From the NCBI GenBank assembly GCA_023451265.1, contig JAEYAG010000123.1, positions 1 to 14,227 on the forward strand: a stretch of DNA of 14,227 nucleotides, written 5' to 3'. The translations under genes and the position numbers were made by a program. This DNA is from Actinomycetes bacterium. Its GTDB lineage: Bacteria > Actinomycetota > Actinomycetes > Actinomycetales > Microbacteriaceae. Below the pieces are notes generated by a model. It searched no databases. It was not told the origin of the DNA and saw nothing but the letters and a program-made list of their open reading frames with translations. Shown here in pieces: positions 7,461 through 14,227 of the stretch (its first letter is position 1; each line of letters opens with the position of its first letter).

Positions 7461-8459
7461 ATGGACTTCTCCCGCGTGATCGCCTGGGCCCTGTCGCTCA
7501 CCCCCGTCCGCGCGTTCTTGCGCTACAGCGAGCGCCGCGGCGCGATGCTCGCCGACAGCGTCACCTACCGCACCCTGTTCAGCCTGTTCGCGGGAGTCCT
7601 CCTCGGCTTCTCGATCGCTGCCCTGTGGCTGGCCGGCAACAAAGAGGCCTGGGATGCCCTCGTCGACGCCGTCGACCGCGCCGTCCCGGGACTCGTCGGC
7701 GAGGGCGGACTCATCAAGACCGACAAGATCGACGCGCCGGCGGGGCTCTCCATCGCCGGCATCCTCTCTCTCGTCGGTCTCATCGGCGCGGCGATCGGCG
7801 CCATCGGGTCGCTGCGCACGGCCATCCGCGCGATCTGCGACCGGCTCACCGACGACGTGCCGTTCTGGCTCGTCATGCTCCGAAACCTCGCCCTCGCGAT
7901 CGGCGTCGGCGGCGCGCTCGCCGCCTCGGCGGCGGTCACGGTGCTCGGCACGGCGGGACTCGGCGCCGTCGCCGGCTGGCTCGGCGTCGCCTCCGACGAC
8001 CCGCTCGTGTCGTGGGGGAGCAGGTGGCTCGCGATCCTCGTCACCTTCGTGCTGGATGCCGCCGCCATCGCCGTCCTCTTCCGTGTGCTCTCCGGCGTCC
8101 GGGCGCCGGCGAAGGCCCTCTGGACGGGCGCGCTGCTCGGCGCCGTCGGCCTCACTGTGCTGCAGCAGCTGTCGGGACTGTTCGTCGGCGGCGCGTCGTC
8201 GAATCCGCTGCTCGCCTCGTTCGCCTCGCTCATCGCGCTGCTGCTGTGGATCAACCTGTCGGCCCAGGTCATCCTCATCGCGTCGTCGTACATCATGACC
8301 CTGGTGCAGGAGGATGCCGACCGCATCCGCTCCCGCCACGGTGCGACCACCTTCGCGCAGCGCCGCGTGCACCAGGCGGAGGATGCCGTCGCCCTCGCCT
8401 CCGACGAACTCGCCGCCGCGCGGGCGGCGGAGGAGAAGGAGCGGGCTGCGGCGGGGTGA
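7461..8459 (+). CDS. YihY/BrkB-family inner membrane protein
   Basis: This encodes a 332-residue polytopic membrane protein. ATG at 7461 is used; the frame is open upstream to 7257, but that part lies within pilO and reads as Arg/Ser-rich noise. Six hydrophobic segments are visible near residues 40-58, 96-117, 138-163, 188-210, 222-243 and 252-277. Typical family features are the amphipathic N-terminus ending in SVTYRTLFSLFAGVLL and the LIALLLWINLSAQVILIASSYI block in the last helix (the family pattern there is L.WlY.sa.i.L.GAe). The C-terminal 50 residues are charged, Ala/Glu/Arg-rich and probably a cytoplasmic helix. The family was once called ribonuclease BN in error; its true function is unknown, with suggestions of transport. 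It is probably not part of the pilus operon, given the 49-base gap and possible own start. Confidence 0.88.
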   Translation: MDFSRVIAWALSLTPVRAFLRYSERRGAMLADSVTYRTLFSLFAGVLLGFSIAALWLAGNKEAWDALVDAVDRAVPGLVGEGGLIKTDKIDAPAGLSIAGILSLVGLIGAAIGAIGSLRTAIRAICDRLTDDVPFWLVMLRNLALAIGVGGALAASAAVTVLGTAGLGAVAGWLGVASDDPLVSWGSRWLAILVTFVLDAAAIAVLFRVLSGVRAPAKALWTGALLGAVGLTVLQQLSGLFVGGASSNPLLASFASLIALLLWINLSAQVILIASSYIMTLVQEDADRIRSRHGATTFAQRRVHQAEDAVALASDELAAARAAEEKERAAAG

Positions 8460-8486
8460 CCGGCGGAGGGTTGAGGGTGTTTCGTC

Positions 8487-8623
8487 TCGGTCGCTGGCGC
8501 TCCCTCGCGGGGCGACCGGTGGGGGCGCTGGCGCTGCCTTGCGGGGCGACCAGTGGCGGCGCTGGCGCTTGCCTTGCGGGGCGACCGGCGGGGGCGCTGC
8601 CGCTGCCTTGCGGGGTGACAGGT
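8487..8623. repeat. Four tandem copies of a ~34-bp GC-rich unit
   Basis: Four head-to-tail copies occupy 8487-8520, 8521-8554, 8555-8589 (one extra T) and 8590-8623. The shared core reads roughly GCGCTGGCGCTGCC then TTGCGGGGCGACC. Copies 2-4 differ from each other at only a few positions and copy 1 is a little more diverged. The period (34) is not a multiple of 3 and no reading frame with a start and ribosome site runs through it, so it is not a coding repeat. There are no spacers, so it is not CRISPR. It fills most of the gap between the YihY-family gene and glgP. Function unknown. Confidence 0.85.
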
Positions 8624-8656
8624 TGGGCGGCGTGTGTAACGACCAGGTAAGGCTCT

Positions 8657-8708
8657 CGTGAAAAAAAGGGGCCCACGATGTGCGTGAAACCCCGTGTCGC
8701 ATTAGCGT
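8657..8708 (+). promoter_or_regulatory. Candidate glgP promoter region with CGTGAAA direct repeats
   Basis: CGTGAAA occurs at 8657-8663 and again at 8683-8689 (26 bp apart), with a related CGTGTGAA at 8706-8713. TAGCGT (8703-8708) fits a TAnnnT -10 element and would start transcription at or next to the GTG start codon (8716). No convincing -35 is seen. An A7 run (8660-8666, just before GGGGCCC) stands out in this GC-rich DNA. The repeats could bind a regulator of glycogen use; this is inference from position only. Confidence 0.3.
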
Positions 8709-8715
8709 GTGAAGA

Positions 8716-11238
<2,523 letters not shown>

Positions 11239-11264
11239 CGGCGGGGGAGCGGGCGTTCCCGTTC

Positions 11265-11332
11265 CGAAAGCAGGCGGAATCGGCCGTTCCGGCGGGCGGG
11301 AGCCCGGCGGGGGCCGGTTTCGCCTGCTTTCG
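11265..11332 (+). terminator. Long imperfect stem-loop downstream of glgP
   Basis: The arms 11265-11285 and 11312-11332 pair over 21 positions around a 26-base GC-rich loop. The outer 12 bp (CGAAAGCAGGCG with CGCCTGCTTTCG) are perfect. The two imperfect positions (G11277 with T11320, T11280 with G11317) are both G.U pairs in + strand RNA but would be C/A mismatches in - strand RNA. The structure therefore favours the glgP transcript, starting 26 bases after its stop. There is no long T-tract, only TTT within the descending arm. It probably acts as terminator or 3'-end stabiliser. Confidence 0.68.
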
Positions 11333-11348
11333 CGACGCCTGCGCGCGA

Positions 11349-11372
11349 CGCCCGCGGCCGGAGCCGCGGGCG
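11349..11372 (-). terminator. Perfect 10-bp GC hairpin after the amidotransferase gene
   Basis: CGCCCGCGGC (11349-11358), loop CGGA and GCCGCGGGCG (11363-11372) form a perfect 10-bp stem that begins 3 bases beyond the end of the amidotransferase stop codon on the - strand. No T-tract follows. Lying between convergent genes, it may terminate transcription from either side; its closeness to the - strand stop suggests mainly that side. Confidence 0.55.
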
Positions 11373-11374
11373 GC

Positions 11375-12106
11375 TCAGCGGGCGTAGCGGGTGACGAACC
11401 GGCGCAGGATGCCGCCGGTGTGGACCACCGGCAGCCGCCGCACGGCGGCGAGGGTGAGGTCGAGCTCGCCGGCGGCGAAGTATCCGTGGCCGGCGTAGGC
11501 GCGGATCCGGGTCGAGATCCCCTCGACGTCGCACTCGGGGTGGAACTGCGTCGCGTACACGTTCTGCCCGACCCGGAACATCTGCACCGGGCACGCGTCG
11601 CCCCGCACGAGCAGGGTGGCGGATGCCGGGAGCGCGCTGATCGCCTCCTTGTGCCCGACGAACGCGGCGAACGTGTCGGGCATGTCCGCCAGGAGCGGGT
11701 CGGCGGCCCCAGCCTCCGTCCGGTGCACCTCGACGATGCTGATGGGCTCGCGATACCTGCCGTCGATGACCGCGCCCTGGTGCGCGCCGACCGTGCCGAT
11801 GCCGTAGCAGGCGCCGAAGAACGGGAAGTCCCGGGCGATCACCTCGTCGAGCAGTCCGGCGATCTCCGCCTCGACCCGACGCTGCACCGCGGACTTCTTC
11901 TCCGGCGGGTCCGACGCGTTGAACGGCCCGCCGCCGACGAAGATGCCGGAGTAGTCGTCGAGATCGATCTCCCCGAGCGGCTCGGCCTCCAGCCGGCGAC
12001 GGATGAGCTCGCCCTCGGCGAGCCCGGTGAACCGGAGGAACAGGGCGTACTCCTCGTCGGCGGGAACGTCCTCGGCGCGCGTCGCCAGCAGCAAGAACGG
12101 CTTCAT
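11375..12106 (-). CDS. Class I glutamine amidotransferase family protein (GMP synthase-like)
   Basis: This encodes a 243-residue stand-alone class I glutamine amidotransferase domain of the type often labelled GMP-synthase-like. The nucleophile elbow FGACYGIG (97-104) places Cys100 as the catalytic residue, and YATQFHPEC (184-192) supplies His189 and Glu191, so the Cys-His-Glu triad is complete. GIFVGGGPFNAS (54-65) gives the usual oxyanion-loop region. No synthetase or ATP-binding domain is fused, so the acceptor is unknown; relatives hydrolyse glutamine or gamma-glutamyl compounds. The ATG at 12106 overlaps the stop of the upstream LysR gene by 4 bases, so the two are probably translated together. 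That pairing suggests the regulator governs its own partner enzyme, but no substrate can be named. Confidence 0.87.
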   Translation of the reverse strand: MKPFLLLATRAEDVPADEEYALFLRFTGLAEGELIRRRLEAEPLGEIDLDDYSGIFVGGGPFNASDPPEKKSAVQRRVEAEIAGLLDEVIARDFPFFGACYGIGTVGAHQGAVIDGRYREPISIVEVHRTEAGAADPLLADMPDTFAAFVGHKEAISALPASATLLVRGDACPVQMFRVGQNVYATQFHPECDVEGISTRIRAYAGHGYFAAGELDLTLAAVRRLPVVHTGGILRRFVTRYAR

Positions 12107-13125
12107 CGCGCCACCGCCGGCGCCGCGGCATCCGCGCCCGGCGCCGTCCCGGAGCCCTCCGCCGCGGCATCCGCTCCCGCCGCCCCCGCGCCCGCCGCTC
12201 CCGTACCCGGCGTCGGGCCGGAGCCCTCCGCCGCGGCATCCTGCACCGTGCCGATGTAGGCGGTGATCGCCTGCAGCGTCGCCGCCACGGCGGGATTGCG
12301 GGGACCCTCGTCGCGCGCGACCGCCCAGTAGGCGAGCGGGTGCGCGTAACTGCCGTCGAGCACCCGCACCAGGCGTGGGTCGTGGTCGCCGAGGAAGTCG
12401 GGCAGGATGCCGATGCCCGCCCCGGCCGCCGTGGCTTCGACATGCGCGAACACGCTCGTGGACCGTACCGACGGCGGCGAATCGGGGAGCTCCTGCAGGG
12501 CGCGGTCGAGCTCGTCGACCTGCAGCGAGCTCTCCACGTAGTACACGAGCGGGTGGGTCGACAGGTCAGCGATTGCCGCGGGCTCGCCGTGCGCCGCGAG
12601 GTAGTCGGGCGTCGCGTACAGCCGCAGCGAGTACGCGCACACCGGCGCCGCGTAGGCGCGCAGCACCTGCGGGCGCCCCACGACGATCTCGAGATCGACG
12701 CCCGAGCGGTTCTGCCGCACGCGCTGCGTCGCCGACAGCAGCTCGACCGCAAGCGCGGGATGCTCGCGTCGCAGCGCCGTCATCGCCGGCGCCAGGAACA
12801 CCGACGTGAACGCATCGGGCGCCGAGATGCGCACCATGCCGTGCACGGCATCGGCACCCTCACCCTCGACGAGCTCGCGCAGCGATGCCTCGATCCGCTC
12901 GGCGATCCCCACCGCGCGCCGGCCGAGGTCGGTGACCTCCCACCCGCCGGTCGTCCGCACGAGCACGCGCCCGCCCATCGCCGACTCCAGCGCGCCGATC
13001 CGCCGCGACACCGTCGAGTGGTTGACGCCGAGAACCTCCGCCGCCGCGGTATAGCGGCCCAGCCGCGCGACCGAGAGGAAGGTCATCAGCGCCTCGAGCG
13101 GCGGATCGGCGGATGCGGCGGTCAC
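12103..13125 (-). CDS. LysR-family transcriptional regulator with extra C-terminal tail
   Basis: This encodes a 340-residue LysR-type regulator. The frame stays open to 13470, but that would overlap the divergent dehydrogenase and adds a Ser/Pro/Arg-rich segment unlike the family. GTG at 13125 places the winged helix-turn-helix at residues 9-67 (PLEALMTFLSVARLGRYTAAAEVL, then the recognition helix around HSTVSRRIGALE) and sits 6 bases after a plausible -10, giving a leaderless message. The effector-binding part runs from about 88 to 290. The normal family length would end near residue 295; here 45 more residues of Ala, Gly, Pro and Ser follow, including two copies of ADAAAEGSG-like sequence. 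The tail reaches exactly to the overlapping start of the amidotransferase gene. The gene is divergent from an mmsB-like gene, its most likely target; the inducer is unknown. Confidence 0.88.
   Translation of the reverse strand: MTAASADPPLEALMTFLSVARLGRYTAAAEVLGVNHSTVSRRIGALESAMGGRVLVRTTGGWEVTDLGRRAVGIAERIEASLRELVEGEGADAVHGMVRISAPDAFTSVFLAPAMTALRREHPALAVELLSATQRVRQNRSGVDLEIVVGRPQVLRAYAAPVCAYSLRLYATPDYLAAHGEPAAIADLSTHPLVYYVESSLQVDELDRALQELPDSPPSVRSTSVFAHVEATAAGAGIGILPDFLGDHDPRLVRVLDGSYAHPLAYWAVARDEGPRNPAVAATLQAITAYIGTVQDAAAEGSGPTPGTGAAGAGAAGADAAAEGSGTAPGADAAAPAVAR
12149..12241. repeat. 24-bp direct repeat in the LysR C-terminal tail
   Basis: An identical 24-bp segment is present at 12149-12172 and 12218-12241, 69 bp apart (23 codons, in frame). 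It encodes the repeated DAAAEGSG part of the LysR tail. A shorter piece (CGCCGCGGCATCC) recurs at 12121-12133. This suggests recent in-frame duplication within a low-complexity region. Confidence 0.85.
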
Positions 13126-13131
13126 GACGAC

Positions 13132-13161
13132 ATTGTGCACCCGTGCACATCGAAGGTGCAA
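13132..13161 (-). promoter_or_regulatory. Candidate leaderless promoter of the LysR gene
   Basis: On the - strand, TTGCAC (13156-13161) is followed by 18 bases and CACAAT (13132-13137); six bases later comes the GTG start at 13125. Spacing fits a sigma-70-type promoter with the transcription start at or near the first base of the start codon. The -35 and the -10 each overlap a TGCA core of the operator array, as expected for autoregulation. Confidence 0.5.
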
Positions 13162-13191
13162 ACTTGCCGCACGGCTGTGCATTGAACTGCA
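13136..13191. promoter_or_regulatory. Array of TGCA cores, candidate LysR operator
   Basis: TGCA occurs at 13136, 13144, 13157, 13178 and 13188. The first, third and fourth are spaced exactly 21 bp, and the fifth is 10 bp further, so four lie on one face of the helix. TGCAC-N7-GTGCA (13144-13160) is a perfect inverted repeat of LysR-box type, centred about 66 bases before the predicted mmsB-like transcription start. The cores at 13178 and 13188 flank that promoter's -35 box. This matches the usual recognition-site/activation-site layout of LysR regulators; the protein-DNA link is inferred. Confidence 0.55.
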
Positions 13192-13211
13192 GGATGCCGC
13201 GTGCCTACAGT
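13182..13211 (+). promoter_or_regulatory. Candidate promoter of the mmsB-like gene
   Basis: TTGAAC (13182-13187), an 18-base spacer and TACAGT (13206-13211) each match four of six consensus positions. Transcription would start near 13218, leaving about 53 untranslated bases before the ATG at 13271. Confidence 0.5.
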
Positions 13212-13270
13212 GACAGCGAGGCGCTCGCCGCGGAGCGCCCGCGACCTTCGACGACGCAGGGAGAACGCTC

Positions 13271-14227
13271 ATGGCCACCATCGCCTTCATCGGACTCGGA
13301 CACATGGGGGAGCCGATGGCGGGGCATCTCGTCGCCGCTGGACACACCGTGCGCGGCGTCGACCTCAACCCCGCCGCCGCCGAGGCCGCCGCCGCGCGGG
13401 GAGTCGAGATCGTCGGCTCGATCGCCGAGGCGCTCTCCGGCGCCGATGCCTGCCTGACCTCGCTGCCCAAGCCCGAGCATGTGCGCGCCGTCTACGGCGG
13501 CGACGACGGCATCTTCGCGCACGCCCCGGCATCCGCCGTTCTCATGGACACCTCCACGGTCGACATCGAGACCTCGCGCTGGTGCCACGACGCGGCCACC
13601 GAGCGTGGCCTGACGTTCGTCGACGCGCCGATCTCCGGCGGCACTGCCGGCGCCGAGGCGCACAGCCTGACGTTCATGCTCGGCGGACGGCCCGACGATG
13701 TCGAACGCGCGCGCCAGATCGTCGCACCGATGGCCGGCAACGTCATCGCCTGCGGCGACGCGGGCGCCGGCATCGCCGCGAAGCTCGCCAACAACATGAT
13801 GCTGTTCATCTCGGTGATGGCGATGTCGGAGGGCTCGCAGCTCGCCGAGCGGCTGGGCCTGGACCCCCGCGTCTTCTGGGAGGTCGCGCGCGTCTCCTCG
13901 GGCGACTCGTGGGCGCTGCGCACGTGGTATCCCGTGCCCGGGGTCGTCGAGCGGGCCGCGGCGAACAACAACTTCGAGCCCACCTTCTCCGTCGACCTCG
14001 CGCGCAAGGACTGCGGCCTGGCGGTCCAGGCCGGCGAGGTCACCGGCGTGCACCTGCCCGCCGCGCGCCTCGCCCTCGCGCAGCTCGACGAGCTCATCGC
14101 CGAGGGCTACGGCGGCAAGGACTGCACTCTCGTCGCCAAGCTCGCCTCGCCCGACGGCGCACTGCGGGGCTTCGACCCGGCGTCGGATGCCGCGGCATCC
14201 GCCGCTCCCGTTCCCACCCACGCCTGA
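13271..14227 (+). CDS. mmsB: 3-hydroxyisobutyrate dehydrogenase-family NAD(P)-dependent oxidoreductase
   Basis: This encodes a 318-residue beta-hydroxyacid dehydrogenase, complete with its stop on the last bases of the window. The ribosome site AGGGAGAA (13258-13265) lies 5 bases before ATG. The N-terminal Rossmann fold starts with AFIGLGHMGEPMAGHL (5-20; dinucleotide loop GLGHMG). The substrate-binding signature is DAPISGGTAGAEAHSLTFMLGG (118-139), and the catalytic lysine is Lys171 in GAGIAAKLANNMML. GYGGKD near the C-terminus is also typical. In valine breakdown such enzymes oxidise 3-hydroxyisobutyrate to methylmalonate semialdehyde, but close relatives act on tartronate semialdehyde, 4-hydroxybutyrate and other acids, so the mmsB name is a best guess. 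No mmsA or acyl-CoA genes are visible; they could lie downstream. The last 20 residues are an Ala/Pro-rich tail. Control by the divergent LysR protein is likely from the shared operator region. Confidence 0.85.
   Translation: MATIAFIGLGHMGEPMAGHLVAAGHTVRGVDLNPAAAEAAAARGVEIVGSIAEALSGADACLTSLPKPEHVRAVYGGDDGIFAHAPASAVLMDTSTVDIETSRWCHDAATERGLTFVDAPISGGTAGAEAHSLTFMLGGRPDDVERARQIVAPMAGNVIACGDAGAGIAAKLANNMMLFISVMAMSEGSQLAERLGLDPRVFWEVARVSSGDSWALRTWYPVPGVVERAAANNNFEPTFSVDLARKDCGLAVQAGEVTGVHLPAARLALAQLDELIAEGYGGKDCTLVAKLASPDGALRGFDPASDAAASAAPVPTHA
14185..14200. repeat. 16-bp palindrome GGATGCCGCGGCATCC
   Basis: This is a perfect palindrome made of the heptamer GGATGCC and its reverse complement around a CG centre. 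It lies in the 3' end of the mmsB-like gene, where it encodes Asp-Ala-Ala-Ala-Ser. The same heptamer is frequent in the right half of the window. Confidence 0.7.

Noticed and set aside
8487..8623. CRISPR array
   Set aside because: The units are directly adjacent with no unique spacers, and there are no cas genes.
11239..11374. Small + strand gene between glgP and the amidotransferase
   Set aside because: The open frame has no ribosome site and the region is explained by two hairpins between convergent genes.
12103..12240. Frameshift at the 3' end of the LysR gene
   Set aside because: The tail is low-complexity but in frame, contains an in-frame repeat, and ends in a clean ATGA overlap.
13126..13470. 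Longer N-terminus for the LysR protein, starting at 13470
   Set aside because: It would overlap the divergent dehydrogenase, cover both promoters and add a segment unlike any LysR N-terminus.

Overview
The window is GC-rich DNA from a high-GC Gram-positive bacterium, most likely Microbacteriaceae and probably close to Microbacterium. The grounds are the strong GC preference at third codon positions, GTG starts, candidate leaderless promoters, a PilMNO-type type IV pilus locus without PilP or PilQ, and a heptamer (GGATGCC/GGCATCC) that I associate with Microbacterium genomes. No rRNA, tRNA, insertion sequence, prophage or CRISPR array was seen. No stretch without a gene exceeds 300 bases.

Left half (76-7411, + strand): part of a type IV pilus locus. 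Three prepilin-like genes (PilV-like with an Ig-like domain, PilW-like, and a large cysteine-rich PilX-like protein) are followed by the prepilin peptidase gene pilD. All are joined by stop/start overlaps of 1 or 4 bases. A 7-bp hairpin over the pilD stop codon separates them from pilM-pilN-pilO, the inner-membrane assembly platform. PilD would process the prepilins, and PilM (cytoplasmic), PilN and PilO (membrane) would link the assembly motor to the growing fibre. The motor ATPases (PilB, PilT), the platform protein PilC and a major pilin are not here and are probably upstream of base 1. The three prepilin genes are visibly less GC-rich than the rest, and the first 6.6 kb almost lacks the heptamer common in the rest.

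Middle (7461-11238, + strand): a YihY/BrkB-family membrane protein with a possible leaderless start, then an intergenic region with four tandem copies of a 34-bp unit, then a full-length glycogen/maltodextrin phosphorylase (GlgP). Downstream of glgP is a 21-bp-arm inverted repeat whose two imperfections are both G.U pairs in + strand RNA.

Right part (11375-14227): a LysR-type regulator and a class I glutamine amidotransferase form a translationally coupled pair on the - strand. The regulator is divergent from a 3-hydroxyisobutyrate dehydrogenase family gene (mmsB-like). Their 145-bp shared intergenic region holds recognisable promoters for both directions and an array of TGCA cores, three of them exactly 21 bp apart. 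This looks like a LysR autoregulation/activation region. The LysR protein carries a 45-residue low-complexity tail, built partly from a 24-bp direct repeat, that reaches exactly to the start of the next gene.

I found no wholly new system. The best leads are the structured LysR/mmsB control region, the unusual PilM and PilN extensions with the PilX-like protein lacking Glu+5, the 34-bp tandem repeat, and the uneven distribution of the GGATGCC heptamer.
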